DNA of 50,851 nucleotides from contig JAHIWP010000011.1 in NCBI GenBank assembly GCA_018816095.1, positions 1 to 50,851 on the forward strand, in the 5' to 3' direction. Below the pieces are notes generated by a model. The model saw only the letters and a program-made list of their open reading frames with translations, was not told the DNA's origin and did no database searches. This stretch comes from Gammaproteobacteria bacterium (GTDB taxonomy: Bacteria > Pseudomonadota > Gammaproteobacteria > Pseudomonadales > Pseudomonadaceae). This document shows, in pieces, positions 1 through 7,810 of this stretch. Position 1 is the stretch's first letter. Every line of letters starts with the position of its first letter. The position numbers and the translations under genes are program-made.

Positions 1-1
1 G

Positions 2-112
2 AATATGCGCCCCCGTAAACGCTTTGATTTCAAGTGCCCGATCGAAGTCATGGGCGAGGTGATGCAGGAAGCCTTGGTTATGCGGCATGATGCTCCAGCT
101 TTAATTCAATAA
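2..112 (+). CDS. IS30-family transposase, C-terminal end (partial)
   Basis: An open frame enters from the left edge and stops with TAA, giving 36 residues (N-M-R-P-R-K-R-F-D-F-K-C-P ...). The RPRKRxxxKxPxEV pattern is the usual C-terminal tail of IS30-family DDE transposases, which end with a statement like LNxRPRKRLGFxTPxEV. Only this tail is visible, so the catalytic DDE core and the left end lie outside the window and I cannot tell whether the element is intact. The sequence just after the stop (about 115-140, containing TGTTGCACTC) could hold the terminal inverted repeat, but the partner end is not available for comparison. Confidence 0.6.
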   Translation, partial: NMRPRKRFDFKCPIEVMGEVMQEALVMRHDAPALIQ

Positions 113-917
113 CCGTGTTGCACTCAGCTCCTGCAACCGCCGTGGTTATTTAACGGCGCAGTAAACAGATTGCTTTATTGTCAGCCAGCAACCTATGGGC
201 GCTACCATAATGCATCTAGGAATATAAGCAAGCCTGCCGCCTGCCGCCTGGCGGGCTCGGCAGCCTGCTGCCAGTTCTGCGAATGCAATGTATTTTAGTT
301 TTTCACGGTGATAGAGGGGCTGTTTTAGTGCCGTGCGAGCCTTTATTGCTCGATTGCTTTTTACGCAGTAGGCGCCCTGTGTGAAGGCGCACTTTATGTA
401 TGCAGTATGGCCTTGAGTTTTTAACGGAAAGCGTACGGGTAATAATCTAGATAATGTTCAGCGCACTGCAATAAACAGCGTCGGGTGGGGCTACCTTTTC
501 TATGGCTGATTTGATGGCGTTATATTGTTTTTGTCGACTTCAGCCGATGCGGGCTGCGCCGGTGTCGAGGCACTCCAACGATCAGCGCGTGCATTAATGC
601 CTGTTTTTTCAGCTGCTACGCTTATCCGGCCGCGGCCATTTCCGAGCTTTTAAATGCGCTTGCCGCTTGGGTTGAGGCGCTGCGCAAGGGACTGTTGTGC
701 GCAGGTATTGGCAGGCCGCACTGCGCAGGGTGTTAGACCAAGGTGGTGTGGTGACCTGCTGGAACGCCTTAATTTTCAGCTAAGTTATTGTTAATTAAGG
801 ATAAATGTAAGGATTCAGTGAGGCGCCCGCCAGCTAATACCAATGTCTATCTGTCGGCTTGTGGTGTCCTACTGCTAGTTTGAAGCTGTACGAGAATAAC
901 AATAACCGGAGGAGTTT
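113..917. other. long intergenic region upstream of the symporter genes
   Basis: About 800 bases with no convincing coding frame on either strand. It holds the probable right end of the IS30-type element, a GC-rich stretch with repeated GCCTGCC units (about 230-275), and an AT-rich stretch near 780-810 that is the likeliest promoter area for the symporter genes. I could not identify a clear -35/-10 pair. In Pseudomonas, symporters of this kind are under the acetate-responsive MxtR/ErbR (CrbSR) system, but I know no consensus well enough to mark a site here. Confidence 0.5.
895..905 (+). promoter_or_regulatory. A-rich AAYAAYAA motif before the symporter ribosome binding site (putative Crc/Hfq target)
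   Basis: AATAACAATAA lies directly ahead of the Shine-Dalgarno CGGAGGAG and 13 bases before the ATG. Repeats of AAYAA next to a start codon are the catabolite activity motif that Hfq, assisted by Crc, binds in Pseudomonas to block translation when preferred carbon sources are present. The position and the perfect triplet phase are what is seen; control by Hfq/Crc is inference. Confidence 0.5.
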
Positions 918-1178
918 ATGACTTCTGAAAAAGCTAACGCTGCAGCGTATTGGAAGGCGAATGTTCGGCTGATCACGTGGAGCCTGATTGTCTGGGCAGT
1001 GGTCTCATACGGCTTCGCCATACTGCTTCGACCCATGCTGGCAGGCATTTCTGTCGGTGGTACTGACCTTGGTTTCTGGTTCGCTCAGCAAGGTTCGATT
1101 ATCACCTTTGTCGGGATCATTTTCTTCTACGCGTGGAGAATGAACAAACTCGATAAACAATTCGGTGTCGAGGAATAA
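918..1178 (+). CDS. DUF4212 small subunit of a sodium/solute symporter
   Basis: An 86-residue inner-membrane protein with two hydrophobic helices (about residues 18-40 and 52-75) separated by a short loop. It matches the DUF4212 family, small proteins encoded directly before VC_2705-type sodium:solute symporters and thought to form part of the transporter. A strong ribosome binding site (GGAGGAG) precedes the ATG by a good distance. The large subunit starts 3 bases after this stop, so the two are co-transcribed and probably translationally coupled. The same pair in P. aeruginosa (PA3235-PA3234, from memory) is linked to acetate use. The substrate here is not proved by sequence. Confidence 0.85.
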   Translation: MTSEKANAAAYWKANVRLITWSLIVWAVVSYGFAILLRPMLAGISVGGTDLGFWFAQQGSIITFVGIIFFYAWRMNKLDKQFGVEE

Positions 1179-1181
1179 CCC

Positions 1182-2951
1182 ATGAGCCAGTTTGTAATCA
1201 ATATGCTGTTTGTGGGCGCCTCCTTCGTGCTCTATTTCGGCATCGCCATCTGGGCCCGTGCCGGCTCAACCAAGGAATTCTATGTCGCTGGCGGTGGTGT
1301 TCACCCCGTCACCAACGGCATGGCCACTGCGGCTGACTGGATGTCGGCCGCTTCCTTTATTTCCATGGCGGGGCTGATCGCTGCCGGCGGTTATGCCAAC
1401 TCCACTTACCTGATGGGCTGGACCGGCGGTTATGTGCTGCTGGCCATGCTGCTGGCGCCTTACCTACGTAAGTTCGGTAAGTTCACCGTGCCAGACTTCA
1501 TCGGCGACCGCTTCTACAGCAATGGCGCACGCCTGGCTGCCGTGGTGTGCTTGATCATCATCTGCGTCACCTACGTAATTGGCCAGATGGCTGGTGCGGG
1601 TGTGGCATTCTCGCGCTTCCTTGAAGTGAGCAACTCCACCGGTATCTGGATCGCGGCTGGCGTGGTGTTCTGCTACGCGGTGTTCGGCGGCATGAAGGGC
1701 ATCACCTACACCCAGGTGGCGCAGTACGTGGTGCTGATCATTGCCTACACCATTCCTGCGGTGTTCATCTCCCTGCAACTGACGGGCAACCCGGTTCCGA
1801 TGCTCGGCATGTTCGGTGATCATGTCGAGTCAGGTGTGCCGCTGCTGCAGAAGCTCAATGAAGTGGTTATGGGGTTGGGCTTCACCTCTTACACCGGGGA
1901 TATCAGCAGCAAGTTGAATATGGTGCTGTTCACCCTGTCGCTGATGATTGGTACGGCGGGTCTGCCGCACGTAATCATTCGCTTCTTCACTGTGCCGAAA
2001 GTGGCTGATGCGCGCTGGTCGGCTGGTTGGACCCTGATCTTCATTTCCCTGCTGTATCTCACTGCACCTGCCGTGGCCTCCATGGCTCGCCTGAACCTGC
2101 TGACCACCGTCTACCCGCAGGGTGATGCGGCGCCAGCGCTGGTGTATGCAGAGCGTCCGGACTGGGTGAAAACCTGGGAAACGACTGGCTTGATCACGTG
2201 GGAAGATAAGAATAGCGACGGCCGTATTCAGCTGTACAACGATGCCGCTCCAGCCTTTACTCCGACTGCTGAAACACGTGGCTGGAAGGGCAACGAGCTG
2301 ACCGTTAACAACGATATTCTGGTACTGGCTAACCCGGAAATTGCCAACCTGCCAAGCTGGGTAATTGGCTTGATCGCAGCGGGTGCAATTGCGGCTGCAT
2401 TGTCGACGGCGGCGGGTCTGTTGCTGGCCATCTCTTCGGCCGTGAGTCATGACCTGATCAAGAACATGATCAATCCCAAGATCAGTGAGAAGGGGGAAAT
2501 GCGCGCTGCGCGGATTTCCATGGCGGTGGCGATCCTGTTGGCCACTTGGTTGGGGCTTAATCCGCCTGGCTTTGCGGCGCAGGTGGTGGCATTGGCCTTC
2601 GGTATTGCGGCGGCCACGCTATTCCCAGCGTTGATGATGGGGATCTTCTCCAAGCGGGTAAATGACAAGGGCGCGATTGCTGGCATGCTGGTAGGCCTGG
2701 TGTTCACCGTTGTGTACATCTTCCTGTACCTAGGTTGGTTCTTTATCCCTGGCACGGCGACCTTCGCCAACACCCCGGATAACTGGATGTTTGGCATCTC
2801 GCCACTGTCCATCGGTACTGTGGGTGCGGTGATCAACTTCGCGGTTGCCTACGCCGTGTCCCTCTCTACTGTGGCACCGCCTCAGGAGATTCAAGACCTG
2901 GTGGAAAGCGTGCGTACTCCCAAAGGTGCTGGTGGCGCGTTGAGCCACTGA
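1182..2951 (+). CDS. sodium:solute symporter, VC_2705 type (acetate/carboxylate uptake likely)
   Basis: A 589-residue polytopic membrane protein of the sodium:solute symporter family, which couples Na+ entry to uptake of small organic acids. The N-terminal half has the typical SSS pattern of helices with G/A-rich segments (for example AADWMSAASFISMAGLIAAGGY). A large soluble insertion at about residues 320-390 contains D-K-N-S-D-G-R-I, which has the spacing of an EF-hand-like calcium loop. The ATG overlaps a GAGG site at the end of the DUF4212 gene, so the two form one transcript ending at the terminator just downstream. Acetate or a similar carboxylate is the likely substrate from homologues in Pseudomonas. 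It differs from ActP in its partner subunit and length. Confidence 0.85.
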   Translation: MSQFVINMLFVGASFVLYFGIAIWARAGSTKEFYVAGGGVHPVTNGMATAADWMSAASFISMAGLIAAGGYANSTYLMGWTGGYVLLAMLLAPYLRKFGKFTVPDFIGDRFYSNGARLAAVVCLIIICVTYVIGQMAGAGVAFSRFLEVSNSTGIWIAAGVVFCYAVFGGMKGITYTQVAQYVVLIIAYTIPAVFISLQLTGNPVPMLGMFGDHVESGVPLLQKLNEVVMGLGFTSYTGDISSKLNMVLFTLSLMIGTAGLPHVIIRFFTVPKVADARWSAGWTLIFISLLYLTAPAVASMARLNLLTTVYPQGDAAPALVYAERPDWVKTWETTGLITWEDKNSDGRIQLYNDAAPAFTPTAETRGWKGNELTVNNDILVLANPEIANLPSWVIGLIAAGAIAAALSTAAGLLLAISSAVSHDLIKNMINPKISEKGEMRAARISMAVAILLATWLGLNPPGFAAQVVALAFGIAAATLFPALMMGIFSKRVNDKGAIAGMLVGLVFTVVYIFLYLGWFFIPGTATFANTPDNWMFGISPLSIGTVGAVINFAVAYAVSLSTVAPPQEIQDLVESVRTPKGAGGALSH

Positions 2952-2992
2952 GCATAATCAAGCCTGATCAATGCTGATCAGGGTTTTATCAG

Positions 2993-3018
2993 CGGGCCTC
3001 TTTGTGAGGCCCGTTTTA
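2993..3018 (+). terminator. rho-independent terminator after the symporter genes
   Basis: Perfect 8-bp stem CGGGCCTC / GAGGCCCG around a TTTGT loop, followed by TTTTATTT. It ends the two-gene symporter transcript. Confidence 0.85.
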
Positions 3019-3034
3019 TTTCGGGAGTCAGTCA

Positions 3035-3541
3035 ATGTTGTGGACACTACTTGCCATCGGGGTTGCGGGGCTGGGGGCGGCGGGTATTGCCATGCTGCTG
3101 CGCAAACTGACGGGCAATCGTTTGCCGAAGTGGATCATCCCCGCGTTTGGCGGTTTGGGCATGCTGAGTTACCAGATTTACTACGAGTACTCCTGGTTCG
3201 AGCATCAGTTGCAGCGTCAGCCGGCGGAGTCCGTGCTGGTATCCAGTGAGTCAGGCGAGGTGTTCTGGCGGCCGTGGACGTTCTTCTGGCCAATGACCAC
3301 GGCCTTTACGGTGCTCGACAGCAAAAGCCTGCTGCGCGAGGAGGCCGCGGGCAGCAACCTGGTGGCGTTCAACCTGTACCGCTTTGAAAAGCAGCATGTT
3401 GATCGGGTCAGTCATCAGCCCCATTTGCTCAACTGCACCACCGCCGAACTGCTGCCGCTTGATGCGCAGAAGAAGCCACTGCTGCAACAGATGAAGCGCA
3501 TAGAGCGGGACGGTGTGCTTTACCAGCGTGTCTGCTCTTAA
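3035..3541 (+). CDS. hypothetical membrane-anchored protein
   Basis: A 168-residue protein of unknown function. The first 22 residues form a hydrophobic helix, and a second weak hydrophobic segment lies at about residues 35-50 (WIIPAFGGLGMLSYQIYY). The rest is soluble, with a single late Cys-containing stretch (HLLNCTTAEL). No enzyme motif is recognised. The ribosome binding site CGGGAG lies 9 bases before the ATG. It starts right after the symporter terminator, so it probably has its own promoter or depends on read-through. Its codon use resembles its neighbours, so I regard it as a real gene of the core genome. It appears to be a Pseudomonas-type conserved hypothetical. Confidence 0.75.
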   Translation: MLWTLLAIGVAGLGAAGIAMLLRKLTGNRLPKWIIPAFGGLGMLSYQIYYEYSWFEHQLQRQPAESVLVSSESGEVFWRPWTFFWPMTTAFTVLDSKSLLREEAAGSNLVAFNLYRFEKQHVDRVSHQPHLLNCTTAELLPLDAQKKPLLQQMKRIERDGVLYQRVCS

Positions 3542-3671
3542 GGATTTGTAGATTCACCTGTTGGTACGGCTTTGGCGTTAGCTTGGGGCCGTGCCATAGA
3601 CACAGATCAATACAGCCCCTTGGCGGGCTCCCTAAAATCGCGACCCCCTTGGTTTCCCGAGCTCGCGGTTT

Positions 3672-4988
3672 ATGGCCACTCTCCCTGCTTACCCTGAACT
3701 GTTGTCCCCGGCGGGGACCCTGAAGAACATGCGCTACGCCTTCGCCTATGGCGCGGATGCGGTGTATGCCGGCCAGCCGCGTTACAGCCTACGGGTGCGT
3801 AACAACGAGTTTGACCACGCACACCTGGCCTTGGGCATTGCCGAGGCGCACGCTCAGGGCAAGCAGTTTTATGTGGTGGTGAATATCGCCCCGCATAACG
3901 CCAAGTTGAAGACCTTCCTCAAGGACTTGGCGCCGGTGATTGAGATGGCGCCGGATGCGCTGATCATGTCCGACCCGGGCTTGATCATGCTGGTGCGTGA
4001 GCATTTCCCGCAGATGCCGATTCACCTCTCGGTGCAGGCCAATGCGGTGAACTGGGCTAGCGTGAAGTTCTGGCAGCAGCAGGGGTTGAGCCGGGTCATT
4101 CTGTCGCGCGAGCTGTCGCTGGAAGAAATCGCCGAAATCCGCAGCGAAGTACCCGGCATGGAGCTGGAGGTCTTCGTCCATGGTGCGCTGTGTATGGCGT
4201 ACTCCGGGCGCTGCCTGCTGTCGGGCTATATCAACAAGCGCGACCCTAATCAGGGCAGTTGCACCAATGCCTGTCGCTGGGAATACAAAGCCGAGCAGGG
4301 CGCTCAGAACGAGCTGGGCGATATCGTGCGCATCGTTGAGCCGACCCTGGGTGTTGGCGCGCCTACCGAGCAGGTGTTTCTGCTGCAGGACGCCTCGCGC
4401 CCGGACGAGCCCATGCCGGCGTTTGAAGATGAGCACGGCACCTACATCATGAATTCCAAGGACCTGCGCGCGGTGCAGCATGTCGAGCGCCTGGTGCAGA
4501 TGGGTGTGCACTCACTGAAAATTGAGGGCCGCACCAAATCCCACTACTACGTGGCGCGTACGGCTCAGGTGTACCGCAAGGCCATCGATGATGCCGTCGC
4601 CGGCAAGCCGTTCGACAAGAGCCTGATGAACACTCTGGAGTCCCTGGCCCATCGCGGTTACACCGAGGGCTTTCTGCGCCGTCATGTGCACGACGAATAC
4701 CAGAACTATCAGCGCGGCAGCTCGGTCTCCGAACAGCAGCAGTTTGTCGGTGAATTGACGGGCGAGCGGCGTGGCGAGTTGGCTGAGGTGAAGGTGAAAA
4801 ACCGCTTTGCCATCGGCGACGGCCTGGAGCTGATGACCCCCCAGGGCAACCTGCGCTTTAGCCTTGAACAGCTGGAAAACCGTAATGGCCAGGCAATGAC
4901 CGTCGCCCCTGGTGACGGCCACGTGCTGTACCTGCCCGTGCCGCCTGAGGTGCAGCTGGAATATGGCTTGTTGATGCGCGATCTATAG
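3672..4988 (+). CDS. trhP: tRNA 5-hydroxyuridine synthesis protein TrhP (U32 peptidase-like, YegQ)
   Basis: A 438-residue protein nearly collinear with E. coli YegQ/TrhP from ELLSPAGTLKNMRYAFAYGA onward. TrhP is required for prephenate-dependent hydroxylation of U34 in several tRNAs, the first step to cmo5U/mo5U wobble modification. The U32 family signature region (E-V-F-V-H-G-A-L-C-M-A-Y-S-G-R-C) is present at about residues 165-180. The cysteines in GRCLLSGY and GSCTNACRW are those used for a possible Fe-S cluster in this family. The length is close to E. coli TrhP (about 450). No strong ribosome binding site precedes the ATG, but the homologous start supports it. It ends 5 bases before the convergent exonuclease gene. 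Confidence 0.93.
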   Translation: MATLPAYPELLSPAGTLKNMRYAFAYGADAVYAGQPRYSLRVRNNEFDHAHLALGIAEAHAQGKQFYVVVNIAPHNAKLKTFLKDLAPVIEMAPDALIMSDPGLIMLVREHFPQMPIHLSVQANAVNWASVKFWQQQGLSRVILSRELSLEEIAEIRSEVPGMELEVFVHGALCMAYSGRCLLSGYINKRDPNQGSCTNACRWEYKAEQGAQNELGDIVRIVEPTLGVGAPTEQVFLLQDASRPDEPMPAFEDEHGTYIMNSKDLRAVQHVERLVQMGVHSLKIEGRTKSHYYVARTAQVYRKAIDDAVAGKPFDKSLMNTLESLAHRGYTEGFLRRHVHDEYQNYQRGSSVSEQQQFVGELTGERRGELAEVKVKNRFAIGDGLELMTPQGNLRFSLEQLENRNGQAMTVAPGDGHVLYLPVPPEVQLEYGLLMRDL

Positions 4989-4993
4989 GGCGG

Positions 4994-5695
4994 TTAGATC
5001 GAATGGGCCAGCTTACGCCGCCGGCTATTGAGCTGTTGCAGCAGCACGGGCAGGCTGTCGAGTTCTTGCTGGCGCGCTTTACTAAACAGGATCAATGCCA
5101 GCTCAGCGGTGACCAGCGCATCGGCACTGGCGTGATGGCGCTGCTGCACCTGTAGGCCGAAGTGCTGCGTCCAGCCGTCCAGGCCAGCGTTGCCCACGCC
5201 GGCCTTGGGGCACAGCAGCGGGGCGATTTCCGCGACATCAAAGAACGCATGCTGCAAGCGGTAGCCCAGGCTCTGCTTGAGGGCGCGGGCCAGCATGCGT
5301 TGGTCGAACTCGGCATGGAAGGCCAGCAGCGGGCTGTCGCCGACAAACTCCATAAAGGCCAGCAGTGCTTCAGCGGGCTCCTCGCCCATGGCAATTTCGC
5401 TCGGGGCGATGCCGTGGATCAGGGTGCTTGCGCTAGCCTGGTGGCCTTCGCGTTGCAGCGTGCATTCAAATTGCTGGCTCAGGTCGATGGCCGAATTTTC
5501 GATTACCACCGCGCCGATCGACAGCACCACATCGCGGCGCATGTTCAGGCCACTAGTTTCCAGGTCGAGGACGACGAAGCGCTGCTGCAGCGTGCTGCTG
5601 TCGAGGGGCGCTGCCTCGGCTAGTTGTTGGCGGCGCTTAAGCTGCGCCTCGGTCAGTGCCGGCTTGTGCCCGGTCAGCCAGGTAAATGTGCTCAT
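4994..5695 (-). CDS. DnaQ-like 3'-5' exonuclease (DEDDh)
   Basis: A 233-residue exonuclease of the DEDDh class, the fold of the DNA polymerase III epsilon subunit. Motif I is V-L-D-L-E-T-S-G, with the metal ligands Asp44 and Glu46. Motif II includes the Asp in L-L-A-F-H-A-E-F-D, and motif III is H-H-A-S-A-D at residues 187-192. These would bind two metals and cut single strands from the 3' end. Its ATG overlaps the TGA of the upstream regulator by four bases (ATGA), so the two are translationally coupled. This exonuclease plus DUF294 regulator pair is conserved in Pseudomonas next to the DUF4212 symporter (PA3232-PA3235 from memory). The biological substrate is unknown. It is not the replicative DnaQ itself. 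Confidence 0.85.
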   Translation of the reverse strand: MSTFTWLTGHKPALTEAQLKRRQQLAEAAPLDSSTLQQRFVVLDLETSGLNMRRDVVLSIGAVVIENSAIDLSQQFECTLQREGHQASASTLIHGIAPSEIAMGEEPAEALLAFMEFVGDSPLLAFHAEFDQRMLARALKQSLGYRLQHAFFDVAEIAPLLCPKAGVGNAGLDGWTQHFGLQVQQRHHASADALVTAELALILFSKARQQELDSLPVLLQQLNSRRRKLAHSI

Positions 5696-7623
5696 AACTG
5701 ATACCTCACGGCCAGGCTGCTCTGCAGTCGCTGCGCCTGGCGGAAGGACTCACGCAGTATGCGTCGATCCAGGTGGTTGAGGTTATCGGGGTCGACGCGA
5801 TTGGAATAAGGTTGGCCATTACGCGCCTGTAGCTGGTGCTGCTGCATACGCGCCTGCTGGATGTACTGATAGGCCTCTTCGTAGGCCGCACCATCCTGGG
5901 CCTCGATAACGCCTTGGTCGATCAGCGCGCGCAGGCGTTCGAGGGTGTTGCAAGCACCGATGCCGTGAACCAGGGCCAGCAAGCGCGCGCCATCGACGAA
6001 GGGCGTCAGGCCTTGCACCTTGAGGTCGAGGGTGTCTTTCTCGGCGCCTTTACGGGCCACCACAAAGTCGCGAAACAACCCAACCGGTGGACGTTGGCGT
6101 AGGGCGTTTTCAGCCATCATGCGCTGAAACAGGCTATTGCCCGCCACGTGTTTAAGCATGCCCTGGCGCAATTGTTCGCAGCCCTGCGGATCGCCCCAAA
6201 CGGCGCGCAGGTCGAAATAAATGCTGGAAGCCAGCAGGTTTTCCGGGGTGGTTGCTTGGACAAAGCTGTCGAAGCGCTTGCTCCATTCCTGGCGCGACAG
6301 GCACAGCTCAGGATTGCCGGCCATGATATTACCCTTGCACAGGGTAAAGCCGCATTGGGCCAGACGCAGGTTGATCTCATGGGCCAGCGGTAACAAGCGT
6401 CCGCGTATCGCCGCCGCTTCAGCAGCGTCAGGGGCCTCGAAGAGAATGCCGTTGTCCTGGTCGGTGTGCAGGGTTTGTTCACTGCGGCCTTCGCTGCCGA
6501 ACACCAGCCAGGTAAACGGGATACCAGGGTCGCCCATGTCCTCCAGGGTCAGCTCGATGACCCTGCACACGGTGTGGTCGTTAAGCAGGGTGATCAGCTG
6601 GGTGATCTGCGTGGAGCTGGCGCCATGGGCGAGCATGTTATCGACCAGTTGGCAGACGTCACTGCGCAGCGCGGCGAGGGTTTCCACCCGCCCGGCATGG
6701 CGAATGGTACGCGCCAGATGCACCAGGTCGACCCGTTGCAGGCTGAACAGGTCGCGCTCGGAAATCACCCCGCAGAGGGTGTCGTGCTCGACCAGGCAGA
6801 CGTGGGCGATATGCCGCTCGGTCATGGCCATGGCCGCATCGAAGGCGCTGGCATCCGGCGGCAAATAGAAGGGGGCAGGGGTCATCAGGCTGGCGATGGG
6901 TTGCTCCAGCACACTGCCGTCCGCCACCACTCGGCGCAGGTCGCGCAGGGTAAAAATGCCCAGTGGTTTATGCCTGGGGTCGACGATGACAATGCTGCCG
7001 ACCTGCTGTTCGTGCATCAGTTTGACCGCATCGCGCAGTGGCATTTCTGGGGCACAGCTGACGGGTGTACGCATGGCCAATTGGCCAAGGCGGGTATCCA
7101 GCGAATACTGCGCACCCAGGGTTTCCACCGCACTCATCTGCACCTGCTGGTTGACCTGGTCGAGCAGGCTGCTGACCCCGCGCAGGGCAAAGTCGCGCAG
7201 CGGATTGGACAGGGCGAACAGTTTGATAAATGCGGGTTTGTTCAGCAGCAGGCAAAAAGTGTCTTCGCCGGCCAGGTGCTCTGTGCGGGTGGCGCGTTCG
7301 CCGATCAGCGCGGCCAGGGGGAAACATTCGCCGGTGGTAATTTCGAAGGTGGTTTCTGTGCCGCGCCGCGCCGAGTGCGGGCGCTCACCGTGTACGCGAC
7401 CTTGTTTGACGATAAAGAAGTGCTCAACCGGGCCATCATCGGGTTTGAGGATGGTTTCGCCCGCGCTGTAGAAGCGCAGCTGACAGTTCTCCACCAGGTA
7501 CGCCAAGTGGGCCGTGTCCATCTGGTTGAACGGCGGGAATTTCTGCAGAAACGCCATGGTGCCATGGATGTTCTGCAGCACGGCCGTCTTACCTGCCTGG
7601 GCGAATGCGTCCGTTGTGCTCAT
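5692..7623 (-). CDS. cNMP-binding/CBS/DUF294 nucleotidyltransferase-like regulator
   Basis: A 643-residue multidomain protein. Order: a cyclic-nucleotide-binding fold (about 10-125), a pair of CBS domains (about 180-300), then a DUF294 putative nucleotidyltransferase domain with the signature G-S-E-G-R-S-E-Q (376-383) and D-Q-D-N, followed by a helical DUF294 C-terminal domain. Such proteins are thought to sense nucleotides, but their transferase substrate is unknown. The start is set at MSTTDAF, because that is where family members begin and a GAG lies 6 bases before it. In-frame ATGs at 7629, 7641 and 7680 exist without better ribosome sites. It is followed with a four-base overlap by the exonuclease gene. 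Association with the symporter suggests a role in acetate/carboxylate control. Confidence 0.85.
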   Translation of the reverse strand: MSTTDAFAQAGKTAVLQNIHGTMAFLQKFPPFNQMDTAHLAYLVENCQLRFYSAGETILKPDDGPVEHFFIVKQGRVHGERPHSARRGTETTFEITTGECFPLAALIGERATRTEHLAGEDTFCLLLNKPAFIKLFALSNPLRDFALRGVSSLLDQVNQQVQMSAVETLGAQYSLDTRLGQLAMRTPVSCAPEMPLRDAVKLMHEQQVGSIVIVDPRHKPLGIFTLRDLRRVVADGSVLEQPIASLMTPAPFYLPPDASAFDAAMAMTERHIAHVCLVEHDTLCGVISERDLFSLQRVDLVHLARTIRHAGRVETLAALRSDVCQLVDNMLAHGASSTQITQLITLLNDHTVCRVIELTLEDMGDPGIPFTWLVFGSEGRSEQTLHTDQDNGILFEAPDAAEAAAIRGRLLPLAHEINLRLAQCGFTLCKGNIMAGNPELCLSRQEWSKRFDSFVQATTPENLLASSIYFDLRAVWGDPQGCEQLRQGMLKHVAGNSLFQRMMAENALRQRPPVGLFRDFVVARKGAEKDTLDLKVQGLTPFVDGARLLALVHGIGACNTLERLRALIDQGVIEAQDGAAYEEAYQYIQQARMQQHQLQARNGQPYSNRVDPDNLNHLDRRILRESFRQAQRLQSSLAVRYQL

Positions 7624-7767
7624 GGGCATCTCGACAATCATCAGAAGCCTATGCTCGGCCGTGGGGGCAAATGCTGCCATTGGACGTAAGTCTAGACGCC
7701 CTCAGCAGGCTGCCCCGGCGTGGCGACTGATGTCAGTGAGGGGCTGCTTGGGTTAATCTGCGGCCAT

Positions 7768-7795
7768 AAAAAAACCGCCCCGAAGGGCGGTTTTT
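7768..7795 (-). terminator. terminator of malate synthase gene (works in both directions)
   Basis: Stem CCGCCC / GGGCGG with a CGAA loop, flanked by A-runs on the left and T-runs on the right, so it has a U-tract in either orientation. It lies 15 bases after the glcB stop codon. Confidence 0.88.
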
Positions 7796-7810
7796 CACAG
7801 CAGCTGCGAA

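Noticed and set aside
709-724. Sigma54-like TGGCAGG...CACTGC upstream of the symporter
   Set aside because: The distance between GG and GC is one base too long and the -12 element is poor.
2971-3249. Forward open frame starting before the symporter terminator
   Set aside because: It runs through the terminator hairpin and out of frame with the better-supported gene at 3035.
6466-7689. Forward open frame across the DUF294 regulator gene
   Set aside because: Antisense shadow of a clear multidomain protein.
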